Part shown: positions 39,081 to 48,398 of the stretch, one piece after another
Numbering within the stretch: the first letter of the stretch is position 1
How the letters are laid out: the number at the start of each line of letters is the position of its first letter
Source: Ramlibacter tataouinensis
GTDB lineage: Bacteria > Pseudomonadota > Gammaproteobacteria > Burkholderiales > Burkholderiaceae_C
Length of the DNA stretch: 64,000 nt
Direction of reading: 5' to 3'
Assembly (NCBI RefSeq): GCF_001580455.1
Contig: NZ_CP010951.1
Coordinates: 620,001 to 684,000, forward strand
Made by a program: the position numbers and the translations under genes
The notes under the pieces: model-generated
The model's database searches: none
Told to the model about the DNA's origin: nothing
What the model saw: the letters and a program-made list of their open reading frames with translations, nothing else

Positions 39081-39785
39081 ATGCAAAAACGCACCTTCCA
39101 GATCTACCGTTACGACCCGGAAAAGGACGCCCGGCCGTACATGCAGACCGTCGAGATCGAGCTCGAAGGCAACGAGCGCATGCTGCTGGACGCCCTGATG
39201 AAGCTCAAGGCGAAAGATCCCACCCTGTCGTTCCGCCGCTCCTGCCGCGAAGGCGTGTGCGGCTCGGACGCCATGAACATCAACGGCAAGAACGGCCTTG
39301 CGTGCCTGACCAACATGCTCACGCTGAAGGACCCGATCGTGCTGAAGCCGCTGCCCGGCCTGCCGGTCATCCGCGACCTGATCGTGGACATGACGCAGTT
39401 CTTCAAGCAGTACCACTCGATCAAGCCGTACCTGATCAACGACGAGATTCCGCCGGAGAAGGAGCGCCTGCAGTCGCCCGAGGAGCGCGAGGAGCTCAAC
39501 GGCCTGTACGAGTGCATCCTGTGCGCCAGCTGCTCCACCAGCTGCCCCAGCTTCTGGTGGAACCCCGACAAGTTCGTCGGCCCGGCCGGACTGCTGCAGG
39601 CTTACCGCTTCATCGCCGACAGCCGCGACCAGGCCACCGGCGAGCGGCTTGACAACCTGGAGGATCCGTACCGCCTGTTCCGCTGCCACACCATCATGAA
39701 CTGCGTGGATGTGTGCCCCAAGGGGCTGAACCCCACGATGGCAATCGGCAAGATCAAGGAACTGATGGTGCGGCGCGCCGTCTAG
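39081..39785 (+). CDS. sdhB: Succinate dehydrogenase iron-sulfur subunit
   Basis: A 234-residue electron-transfer subunit. The [2Fe-2S] cluster is bound by SCREGVCGSDAMNINGKNG plus a later cysteine. The [4Fe-4S] and [3Fe-4S] clusters are bound by CILCASCSTSCP and CHTIMNCVDVCPKG. A 50-base gap after sdhA is the only notable spacing in the operon. Confidence 0.97.
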   Translation: MQKRTFQIYRYDPEKDARPYMQTVEIELEGNERMLLDALMKLKAKDPTLSFRRSCREGVCGSDAMNINGKNGLACLTNMLTLKDPIVLKPLPGLPVIRDLIVDMTQFFKQYHSIKPYLINDEIPPEKERLQSPEEREELNGLYECILCASCSTSCPSFWWNPDKFVGPAGLLQAYRFIADSRDQATGERLDNLEDPYRLFRCHTIMNCVDVCPKGLNPTMAIGKIKELMVRRAV

Positions 39786-39801
39786 GCGCACCGAATCGAA
39801 C

Positions 39802-40101
39802 ATGACTGAAGCGCTGGTCGATGAACGGGCCCTGTCAAAGCTCAGGTGGCGTTGCCGCCGGGGATTGCTGGAAAATGACCTGTTCATCGAACGGTTCTTC
39901 GAGCGTCATGCGGCCCGACTCACGCAAAGGCAGGCCGATGCGCTCTCCGAATTGATGAACCTGGCGGACAACGATCTGCTGGACCTGCTGCTTGGACGCA
40001 CGCAACCGCAAGGTGAGCTGGACAGAAGCGACATCAAAGTAGTGCTGGCGATGCTGCGAAACCGCGAGGGCGCGTCGCCGGAAGTTGGGACAAAACCGTA
40101 G
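39802..40101 (+). CDS. sdhE: FAD assembly factor SdhE
   Basis: A 99-residue SdhE/CptB/YgfY-family protein that promotes covalent flavinylation of SdhA. It has the essential RGxxE-type motif in WRCRRGLLENDLFIERFF. Its place directly after sdhB fits. The stop is 10 bases before gltA. Confidence 0.93.
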   Translation: MTEALVDERALSKLRWRCRRGLLENDLFIERFFERHAARLTQRQADALSELMNLADNDLLDLLLGRTQPQGELDRSDIKVVLAMLRNREGASPEVGTKP

Positions 40102-40111
40102 GAAAACTCAT

Positions 40112-41422
<1,311 letters not shown>

Positions 41423-41441
41423 TCCGCGAAGGCATCCGGCA

Positions 41442-41472
41442 AAAGAAGGCCCGCGCCAAGCGGGCCTTCTTT
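41442..41472. terminator. Terminator after gltA (also facing modE)
   Basis: GAAGGCCCGC, loop GCCAA, GCGGGCCTTC: a 10-bp stem with AAA before and TTT after, so it can work on both strands. The modE stop codon touches its edge. Confidence 0.88.
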
Positions 41473-42299
41473 CATGGCGGGTCCTGGCCCTGCACTGCCA
41501 CCAGCACCGAGTAAGCCTTGAACACCGCCGTCGCCGGCGCGCCGACTTTCAGCCCCAGCGCCTCGGCGCCTTCGTTGGTGACGCTGGAGGTGACTGTGGC
41601 GCCGCCGGGCAGGGTCAGCACCACCAGCGATGACACGGCGCCTTTCTCGATGCGCGACACCGTGCCTTCCAGTTGGTTACGTGCCGACAGCTTCCAGCCG
41701 GCGAAGTCGGATACCAACAGCACGTCGGACGCCTTGACCAGCGCCAGCGCCTCCATGCCTTTCTTCAGCTTCAGGCGCTTGGCCGCCACGGTGGTCATGG
41801 TGGAGACCACCTCGTGGCCCGACTTCAGCGCCACCGTGACCTGGGTGGACACCGGCCCGGCCTCCACGTTCGCGATGGTGCCGGCGTATTGGTTGCGAGC
41901 ACTGGTCTTCATGGACATTCTCCTGAGCAGGCCGGCCAGGGCCGGCTGGGTGGCAAGGCGGGCTTCCTGAGCTTGCAGGAAGCCATCGAGATCGGATTGC
42001 AGGCTGCGCCAGGCCGCCAGCAACTCGCGCGCTCCAGCGGTCAGCCGCGTGCCGCCGCCGCCCGCACCGCCGGCCGCGCTTTCGAGCAGGGGCGCGTGCG
42101 CCTGGTTGGAGGCGGTTTCCAGCATCAGGCGCGCGCCCTTGTAGCTCAGGCCCGCGGTCGAAGCCGCTCGGTGTATGGAGCCGGTGGCCTCCACCGCCGC
42201 GAGCAGGGCGAAGAACCGCGCATCCATGCGCCCGGCCAGCCTGAGCTCGGCGGACAGCACGCCGCCGCTGCGCGGCGGCTGGTTCGGCAGCCGGCTCAT
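41472..42299 (-). CDS. modE: Molybdate-responsive regulator ModE
   Basis: A 275-residue protein with an N-terminal winged helix (about 25-110; FFALLAAVEATGSIHRAAS). Two tandem Mop/TOBE molybdate-binding domains (about 131-200 and 205-272) each begin SARNQ, as in E. coli ModE. With molybdate bound it represses modABC and can activate molybdoenzyme genes. Here modE is last in modABCE, coupled to modC by ATGA, so it is probably autoregulated. Confidence 0.93.
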   Translation of the reverse strand: MSRLPNQPPRSGGVLSAELRLAGRMDARFFALLAAVEATGSIHRAASTAGLSYKGARLMLETASNQAHAPLLESAAGGAGGGGTRLTAGARELLAAWRSLQSDLDGFLQAQEARLATQPALAGLLRRMSMKTSARNQYAGTIANVEAGPVSTQVTVALKSGHEVVSTMTTVAAKRLKLKKGMEALALVKASDVLLVSDFAGWKLSARNQLEGTVSRIEKGAVSSLVVLTLPGGATVTSSVTNEGAEALGLKVGAPATAVFKAYSVLVAVQGQDPP

Positions 42300-43375
42300 T
42301 CCATCAACGCCACGGTTTTGACCTGCGCCCAGACCGGCATGCCGGGCGCGAGCTGCAAGGCGTGCACGGAACGGCGCGTCACCCGCGCGATCACGGCCGC
42401 CCGGCCCACGCGCACGCGCACCAGCGCCAAGGCCGGGTGCAGCTCGTCGCCTGCGATGGCCTCGACCTGTCCGGGCAGCTGGTTGCCAATGCTGGTGCCG
42501 GTCTGCGGCGCGCAGGTGATGCTGACGTCACGGGCCAGCACCCGCAGCCGCACACGCTGGCCGACCGGATGGGCGTGGTCACGCGCCCAGAAGTGGCACT
42601 CGGCGTCCGGCACGTCCAGCCGCGCCAGCTGCCACTGCGGGTCGCGCTCAGCCACGATGCCATCCAGCACGACGCCGGCGTCGTCTCCGAGCGACGGCGG
42701 CAGGTCCAGGCGCGACATGACGTCCGTCAGGGAGCCCGCGGCACGCACGCGGCCGGCCTCCATCACCAGCAGGTGGTCCGCCAACCGCGCCACCTCGTCG
42801 ATGGCGTGGCTCACGTACAGGATCGGCAGGCTCAGCTCGCGGTGCAGGCGTTCCAGGTAGGGCAGCACTTCGCGTTTGCGCGGTGCATCGAGGGCGGCCA
42901 TCGGCTCGTCCATGAGCAGCAGCCGCGGGCTGGTGGCCAGCGCGCGCGCGATCGCCACCCGTTGGCGCTCACCGCCCGACAAGGTGGTGGTGCGGCGCTG
43001 CATCAGGTGAGCGATCCCCAGCAGTTCGATGACCTGGTCCAGGGGAATGCGGCGCTCGACGGGACGGGTGCGCTTCAGGCCGAAGTCGAGATTCCGCTGG
43101 ACGTCCAGGTGGGGAAACAGCGCCGCTTCCTGGATCACGTAGCCCAGGCTGCGCCGGTGCGGCGGGATGAACACGCCATGGGCATCGTCCTGCCAGCTCT
43201 CGGCGCCCAGGGACACACGACCTTGCGCGCGGGCCAGGCCGGCGATGGCCCGCAGCAGGGTGGTCTTGCCGCAGCCCGAAGGGCCAAAGAAAGCCGTGAT
43301 GCCCTGCGCCGGCAGGGCCTGCTGCACTTCCAGCGAAAACGCGGGGTACGCCAGGCGCAGGTCGATCTCGATCAC
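42296..43375 (-). CDS. modC: Molybdate ABC transporter ATP-binding protein
   Basis: A 359-residue ABC ATPase energising molybdate import. Walker A is GPSGCGKTT, the signature is LSGGERQR, and Walker B is LLLMDEPMA followed by the H-loop in LYVSHAIDE. A C-terminal Mop/TOBE domain occupies about 290-355. The GTG start overlaps the modB stop as GTGA. Confidence 0.95.
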   Translation of the reverse strand: MIEIDLRLAYPAFSLEVQQALPAQGITAFFGPSGCGKTTLLRAIAGLARAQGRVSLGAESWQDDAHGVFIPPHRRSLGYVIQEAALFPHLDVQRNLDFGLKRTRPVERRIPLDQVIELLGIAHLMQRRTTTLSGGERQRVAIARALATSPRLLLMDEPMAALDAPRKREVLPYLERLHRELSLPILYVSHAIDEVARLADHLLVMEAGRVRAAGSLTDVMSRLDLPPSLGDDAGVVLDGIVAERDPQWQLARLDVPDAECHFWARDHAHPVGQRVRLRVLARDVSITCAPQTGTSIGNQLPGQVEAIAGDELHPALALVRVRVGRAAVIARVTRRSVHALQLAPGMPVWAQVKTVALME

Positions 43376-44055
43376 GCCGCCAGCTCCCGCTCGCGGGCCG
43401 GCCGGTTCAGCAGATACAGCGATACCAGCACCATCAGCGCGAACAACACCATGCCGGCCGCAAGCCGGTGCGCGTCCGCGAGTTCATGGGCCTCGACGTG
43501 GTCGTAGATCGCGACTGAGAGCACGCGCGTCTTGTCCGGGATGTTGCCGCCGATCATCAGCACGACACCGAACTCGCCCACCGTATGCGCGAAGCCCAAC
43601 ACGGTCGCCGTGAGGAACCCAGGCCGGGCCAGCGGCAAAGCCACGCTCGCAAAGCGATCCCATCGCCCCGCCCGCAGGGTGGCGGCCGCTTCCAGCATGC
43701 GCTCATCGATCGCCTCGAAAGCCTGCTGCAGGGGTTGAACCACGAAGGGCATGGAGTACAGCACCGAGGCCACGACCAGCCCGCCAAAGGTGAACGGCAG
43801 CCGCCCCAATCCCAGCGCCGTGGTGAGATGGCCCACCGGGCCTTGGGGACCCATCAGCAGCAGCAGGTAAAAGCCGAGTACGGTGGGCGGCAGCACGATC
43901 GGCAACGCCACCACCGCGGAGAGCACCGGCTTGAAGGATGAACGCGTGCGAGCCAGCCACCAGGCGATGGGCGTGCCCACGCACAGCAGCAGCAGCGTGG
44001 TCACCGCGGCCAGTTCGGCGGTGAGGCGGACGGCGCTCCACTCGGCCGGCGTCAT
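43372..44055 (-). CDS. modB: Molybdate ABC transporter permease
   Basis: A 227-residue inner-membrane permease with about five helices and the cytoplasmic EAA-type loop LEAAATLRAGRWDRFASVALPLARPG. It begins MTPAEWSAVRLTAELA, as usual. The ATG overlaps the modA stop as ATGA. Confidence 0.95.
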   Translation of the reverse strand: MTPAEWSAVRLTAELAAVTTLLLLCVGTPIAWWLARTRSSFKPVLSAVVALPIVLPPTVLGFYLLLLMGPQGPVGHLTTALGLGRLPFTFGGLVVASVLYSMPFVVQPLQQAFEAIDERMLEAAATLRAGRWDRFASVALPLARPGFLTATVLGFAHTVGEFGVVLMIGGNIPDKTRVLSVAIYDHVEAHELADAHRLAAGMVLFALMVLVSLYLLNRPARERELAA

Positions 44056-44795
44056 GAATAACCGAAGGAGGCGATCAGCTGCCGGACCTGCGGCCGCTTG
44101 AGGTAGAGCAGCAAGGCCTGCGACGCCGGGTTGTTCTCGCCCGCCTTGAGCAGGACGGCGTCCTGGCGGATCGGGGTGTACAGGTGGGGCGGCACCAGCC
44201 ACCAGGAGCCGGTGGCCGGCTTGCCGGGGACGGTCACCTGCGACACGGCCACGAAACCGAGCTCGGCGTTGCCCGTGGCCACGAACTGGTAGGTCTGGGC
44301 GATGGATTCGCCGAGAACCACCTTCGGCGCCACTGCCCCTTCAAGGCCCAGTGACTTGAGCGCCTCGTAGGCGGCGACGCCATAGGGCGCCAGCTTGGGA
44401 TTGGCGATCGCGAGGTGCTTGAACTTGCCGGAAGCCAGCACCGCCCCCTTGTTGTCGACCAGCCCTGGCGTCGCGCTCCACAGCGCCAGCCGCCCGACGG
44501 CATAGGTGAACTGCGAGCTCGCGACGGCATGGCCTTCCTTCACCAGCCGCGTGGGCGTCTCGTCGTCGGCGGCCAGCAGCACCTCGAAGGGCGCGCCGCT
44601 GACGATCTGCGAATAGAACTTGCCCGTCGATCCAGCGGACAGCTTCACGGTGTGGCCCGTGGCCGCGGTGAAGTCCTCGGCGATGCGGGTCATGGGCGCG
44701 GCGAAGTTCGCCGCGACGGCCACCTGCACCTCGCCGGCGGCGGCAGCGGAGGTGGCAAGCGCGAAGGCGATGGCTTGAAAGAGGCGGACGAACAT
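44052..44795 (-). CDS. modA: Molybdate-binding periplasmic protein
   Basis: A 247-residue solute-binding protein with a signal peptide (1-20, cleaved near AAAA-GEVQ). It has VAVAANFAAPMTRIAEDF, KLSAGSTGKFYSQI and GAPFEVLLAADDE, the residues that hold molybdate or tungstate. GGGAG precedes the ATG. It is first in modABCE and divergent from leuC. A likely ModE site lies just upstream. Confidence 0.95.
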   Translation of the reverse strand: MFVRLFQAIAFALATSAAAAGEVQVAVAANFAAPMTRIAEDFTAATGHTVKLSAGSTGKFYSQIVSGAPFEVLLAADDETPTRLVKEGHAVASSQFTYAVGRLALWSATPGLVDNKGAVLASGKFKHLAIANPKLAPYGVAAYEALKSLGLEGAVAPKVVLGESIAQTYQFVATGNAELGFVAVSQVTVPGKPATGSWWLVPPHLYTPIRQDAVLLKAGENNPASQALLLYLKRPQVRQLIASFGYS

Positions 44796-44808
44796 GAGCG
44801 GTCTCCCA

Positions 44809-44834
44809 ACGTGGAGTAGTCTAGTACACAACGC
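44809..44834. promoter_or_regulatory. Probable ModE operator upstream of modA
   Basis: ACGTGGAGTA, six bases, TACACAACGC: an imperfect inverted repeat (7 of 10 positions) resembling the known E. coli ModE half-site ending in TATAACG. It lies 14 bases upstream of the modA start. Confidence 0.55.
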
Positions 44835-44919
44835 TTTCCTGCGGTCCAGCCGTCGCGGATGAGTCGGAGCAGGCTCGCCCGCCGCGCTGAATAAAATGTC
44901 TGATTCGAAGGAAGTACCG

Positions 44920-46341
44920 ATGGGACGCACCCTTTACGACAAGATCTGGGACGAGCACGTCGTCCACACCGAGGAGGACGGCACGGCCATCCTCTACATC
45001 GACCGCCACCTGGTCCATGAAGTGACCAGCCCGCAGGCGTTCGAAGGCCTGCGCGAGGCCGGGCGCAAGGTCTGGCGCGTGAGCTCGATCGTCGCCACGG
45101 CCGACCACAACACGCCTACCACCGGCTGGGAGCGCGGCTACGACGGGATCGACGACCCGATCAGCAAGGAGCAGGTCACCACCCTGGACAAGAACATCGG
45201 CGAGTTCGGCTCGGCCGCCTACTTCCCCTTCCTGTCCAAGCGCCAGGGCATCGTGCACGTGATCGGCCCGGAACAGGGCGCGACCCTGCCGGGCATGACG
45301 GTGGTGTGCGGCGACTCGCACACCTCGACCCACGGCGCCTTCGGCGCGCTGGCCCACGGCATCGGCACCAGCGAGGTCGAGCACGTGATGGCCACCCAGA
45401 CCCTGCTGGCCAAGAAGGCCAAGAACATGCTGATCAAGGTCGAGGGCCCGCTCGCGCGCGGCGTCACCGCCAAGGACGTGGTGCTGGCCATCATCGGCCG
45501 CATCGGCACAGCAGGCGGCACCGGCTACACCATCGAGTTCGCCGGCTCGACGATCCGCTCGCTCAGCATGGAAGGCCGGATGACCGTGTGCAACATGGCC
45601 ATCGAGGCCGGCGCCCGCGCCGGGCTGGTCGGCGTGGACGACACCACCGTCCAGTATGTCAAGGGCCGGCCCTTGGCGCCCACGGGCGTGGAGTGGGAGC
45701 AGGCGGTCACCTACTGGCGGACGCTGCACTCCGACGCCGACGCCAGTTTCGACGCCGTGGTCGAGCTGGATGCAACCAAGATCCTCCCGCAGGTCACCTG
45801 GGGCACCTCGCCCGAGATGGTGTTGGGCATCGACGGCCGGGTGCCGGACCCGGACAAGGAAAAGGACCCGAACAAGCGCGGCGCGATCGAGCGCGCCCTG
45901 GCCTACATGGGCCTGGAGCCGGGCAAGGCCCTGAACGACCTGTACGTGGACAAGGTGTTCATCGGCTCCTGCACCAACAGCCGCATCGAGGACATGCGCG
46001 AGGCGGCCGCGGTGGTCAAGAAACTCGGCCAGAAAGTGGCCCGCAACATCAAGCTGGCCATGGTCGTGCCCGGCTCGGGCGTGGTGAAGGAGCAGGCCGA
46101 GCGCGAGGGCCTGCACGAGATCTTCAAGGCGGCCGGCTTCGAGTGGCGCGAGCCCGGCTGCTCGATGTGTCTGGCCATGAACGCCGACCGGCTGGAGCCG
46201 GGCGAGCGCTGCGCTTCCACCAGCAACCGCAACTTCGAAGGCCGCCAGGGCGCCGGCGGCCGCACCCACCTGGTCAGCCCGGCCATGGCCGCCGCCGCGG
46301 CGGTGCATGGCCATTTCGTTGATATAAGACAGTTCGCTTGA
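44920..46341 (+). CDS. leuC: 3-isopropylmalate dehydratase large subunit
   Basis: A 473-residue aconitase-family subunit of leucine synthesis. The [4Fe-4S] ligands are in VFIGSCTNSRIEDMR and GCSMCLAMN. VVCGDSHTSTHGAFGALAHG is also conserved. ATG 44920, with AAGGAAG just upstream, gives the standard GRTLYDKIWDEH start; the ATG at 44896 overlaps a -10-like TAAAAT and is less likely. The last codons include rare ATA and AGA, which appear to hold a promoter for the next gene. Confidence 0.95.
   Translation: MGRTLYDKIWDEHVVHTEEDGTAILYIDRHLVHEVTSPQAFEGLREAGRKVWRVSSIVATADHNTPTTGWERGYDGIDDPISKEQVTTLDKNIGEFGSAAYFPFLSKRQGIVHVIGPEQGATLPGMTVVCGDSHTSTHGAFGALAHGIGTSEVEHVMATQTLLAKKAKNMLIKVEGPLARGVTAKDVVLAIIGRIGTAGGTGYTIEFAGSTIRSLSMEGRMTVCNMAIEAGARAGLVGVDDTTVQYVKGRPLAPTGVEWEQAVTYWRTLHSDADASFDAVVELDATKILPQVTWGTSPEMVLGIDGRVPDPDKEKDPNKRGAIERALAYMGLEPGKALNDLYVDKVFIGSCTNSRIEDMREAAAVVKKLGQKVARNIKLAMVVPGSGVVKEQAEREGLHEIFKAAGFEWREPGCSMCLAMNADRLEPGERCASTSNRNFEGRQGAGGRTHLVSPAMAAAAAVHGHFVDIRQFA
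46320..46328 (+). promoter_or_regulatory. Extended -10 promoter inside the leuC 3' end
   Basis: TGA-TATAAG matches the extended -10 form TGn-TATAAT with one mismatch. It is spelled by codons GTT GAT ATA AGA; ATA and AGA are very rare in this GC-rich DNA. Transcription would begin near 46335, about 20 bases before the entericidin gene. No good -35 is present, as usual for extended -10 promoters. Confidence 0.55.
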
Positions 46342-46354
46342 AAGGAAACTTGCC

Positions 46355-46486
46355 ATGAAAAAGATCGCTTCCCTGCTCGCCGCAATCGCCGCTTTCGCGG
46401 CCCTCGCCGGCTGCAACACCGTGCGCGGCCTCGGCGAAGATGTCCAGAAGGCCGGCAACGCCATCGAAAACGCCGCGAAAAAGTAA
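46355..46486 (+). CDS. Entericidin A/B family lipoprotein
   Basis: A 43-residue lipoprotein: lysine-rich start, hydrophobic stretch, lipobox LAGC with acylated C20, and the family tail GLGEDVQKAGNAIENAA. AAAGGAA lies before the ATG. Entericidins are tiny envelope lipoproteins; in E. coli the pair acts as antidote and bacteriolytic lipoprotein. Only one gene is present here, and its place between leuC and leuD is conserved in Burkholderiales. A toxin role is not shown. Confidence 0.88.
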   Translation: MKKIASLLAAIAAFAALAGCNTVRGLGEDVQKAGNAIENAAKK

Positions 46487-46522
46487 CCCTCAGGAAGCGG
46501 CCCCTTGGGCCGCGCGTTCCAA

Positions 46523-47167
46523 ATGAAGAGTTTTGTTGTGCACAAGGGACTCGTGGCCCCCATGGACCGCGAGAACGTCGACACCGACGCGATCATTCCC
46601 AAGCAGTTCCTGAAGTCGATCCGCAAGACCGGCTTCGGCCAGAACCTGTTCGACGAATGGCGCTACCTGGACCCCGGCTATCCCGGCCAGGATCCGGCCA
46701 GCCGCAAGCCGAACCCCGATTTCGTGCTGAACCAGGCGCGCTACAAGGGCGCCTCGATCCTGCTGGCGCGCAAGAACTTCGGCTGCGGCTCCTCGCGCGA
46801 GCACGCGCCCTGGGCGCTGGACCAGTACGGCTTCCGCGCCGTCATCGCGCCGAGCTTCGCCGACATCTTCTTCAACAACTGCTTCAAGAACGGGCTGCTG
46901 CCGATCGTGCTGCCCGAGTCGCAGGTTTCGCGCCTGTTCGACCAGGTTCATGCCTTCCCCGGCTATGAGCTGACGATCGACCTGGAGCGCCAGGTGATCG
47001 TGGCGCCGCAGGGCGAGGAGCTGCCGTTCGAGGTTCAAGCCTTCCGCAGGTACTGCCTGCTCAACGGTTTCGACGATGTGGGGCTGACCCTGCGTCACGC
47101 CAAGAAGATCCAGGAATTCGAGGCCCACCGCCTCGCGACCAAGCCCTGGCTCGCCCATACGCTCTGA
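46523..47167 (+). CDS. leuD: 3-isopropylmalate dehydratase small subunit
   Basis: A 214-residue swivel subunit that pairs with LeuC. It has GLVAPMDRENVDTDAIIPKQF and the substrate loop NFGCGSSREHAPWAL. The ATG at 46523 is chosen over an upstream in-frame TTG at 46505. FADIFFNNCFKNGLLPI is typical. Confidence 0.96.
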   Translation: MKSFVVHKGLVAPMDRENVDTDAIIPKQFLKSIRKTGFGQNLFDEWRYLDPGYPGQDPASRKPNPDFVLNQARYKGASILLARKNFGCGSSREHAPWALDQYGFRAVIAPSFADIFFNNCFKNGLLPIVLPESQVSRLFDQVHAFPGYELTIDLERQVIVAPQGEELPFEVQAFRRYCLLNGFDDVGLTLRHAKKIQEFEAHRLATKPWLAHTL

Positions 47168-47225
47168 AGCCCGACATCCCTTCACTGCGGAAGTGAAGGC
47201 AGTTTTTGCAACGAAAGAACGCCCA

Positions 47226-48317
47226 ATGAAAATTGCAGTGCTGCCCGGTGACGGCATCGGCACCGAGATCGTCGCCGAGGCCGTCAAGGTCCTGCAGGTG
47301 CTGGACCTGAAGTTCGAGATGGAGACCGCCGCGGTCGGCGGCGCCGCCTACGAAGCCCACGGCCATCCCCTGCCCGAGGCCACGCTCAAGCTGGCCAAGG
47401 AAGCGGATGCGGTGCTGTTCGGCGCGGTCGGCGACTGGAAATACGACAAGCTCGAGCGGGCGCTGCGCCCCGAGCAGGCCATCCTCGGACTGCGCAAGAA
47501 CCTGGGCCTGTTCGCCAACTTCCGCCCCGCCATCTGCTACGAGCAGCTGGTGGGCGCCTCCAGCCTGAAGCCGGAACTGATCGCCGGGCTGGACATCCTC
47601 ATCATCCGTGAGCTGACCGGCGACATTTATTTCGGCCAGCCGCGCGGACGCCGCAGCGCGCCCGACGGGCATTTCCCCGGCGCGGAGGAAGCCTTCGACA
47701 CCATGCGCTACACGCGCCCGGAGGTCGAGCGCATCGCCCATGTGGCCTTCCAGGCCGCGCGCAAGCGCAGCAAGCGCGTCACCAGCGTGGACAAGGCCAA
47801 CGTGCTGGAAACCTTCCAGCTGTGGAAGGACGTGGTGACCGAGGTCGGCCAGCAGTACCCCGACGTCAAGCTCGACCACATGTACGTGGACAACGCGGCG
47901 ATGCAGCTGGTGAAGGCGCCCAAGGCCTTCGACGTGGTGGTCACCGGCAACATGTTCGGCGACATCCTGTCGGACGAAGCCGCGATGCTCACCGGCTCGA
48001 TCGGCATGCTCCCCTCGGCCAGCCTGAACGCGTCCAACCAGGGCCTGTACGAACCGAGCCACGGCAGCGCACCCGACATCGCCGGCAAGGGGGTAGCTAA
48101 TCCTTTGGCTACAATACTGTCTGCTGCCATGATGCTCCGCTTTTCCCTCAACCAACCCCAAGCCGCCGACCGGATCGAGTCCGCGGTGAAGGACGTGCTG
48201 GCCGCGGGCCTGCGGACGGCGGACATCCATTCCGAAGGCACCACCAAGGTTGGCACCCGCCAGATGGGCGATGCCGTGGTCGCCGCGATCACGAAAAAGA
48301 CCATTACCAAGAGCTAG
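47226..48317 (+). CDS. leuB: 3-isopropylmalate dehydrogenase
   Basis: A 363-residue NAD-dependent beta-decarboxylating dehydrogenase, the third step of leucine synthesis. It begins KIAVLPGDGIGTEIVAEAV, has RELTGDIYFGQPRG, and shows the family signature NMFGDILSDEAAMLTGSIGM. It lies 58 bases after leuD. Confidence 0.96.
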   Translation: MKIAVLPGDGIGTEIVAEAVKVLQVLDLKFEMETAAVGGAAYEAHGHPLPEATLKLAKEADAVLFGAVGDWKYDKLERALRPEQAILGLRKNLGLFANFRPAICYEQLVGASSLKPELIAGLDILIIRELTGDIYFGQPRGRRSAPDGHFPGAEEAFDTMRYTRPEVERIAHVAFQAARKRSKRVTSVDKANVLETFQLWKDVVTEVGQQYPDVKLDHMYVDNAAMQLVKAPKAFDVVVTGNMFGDILSDEAAMLTGSIGMLPSASLNASNQGLYEPSHGSAPDIAGKGVANPLATILSAAMMLRFSLNQPQAADRIESAVKDVLAAGLRTADIHSEGTTKVGTRQMGDAVVAAITKKTITKS

Positions 48318-48398
48318 CAAGCTCCGGTTCGTCGCGCGCCCTCCCCGGCCCAAGACGAGCCGGGGAAACCAGGTTTCAAAACTGAAAGGCGCGCAACG

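Noticed and set aside
48096..48124. TACAAT inside the leuB 3' region as a promoter for asd
   Set aside because: There is no -35 at proper spacing and the position is over 280 bases from asd; too weak to report.
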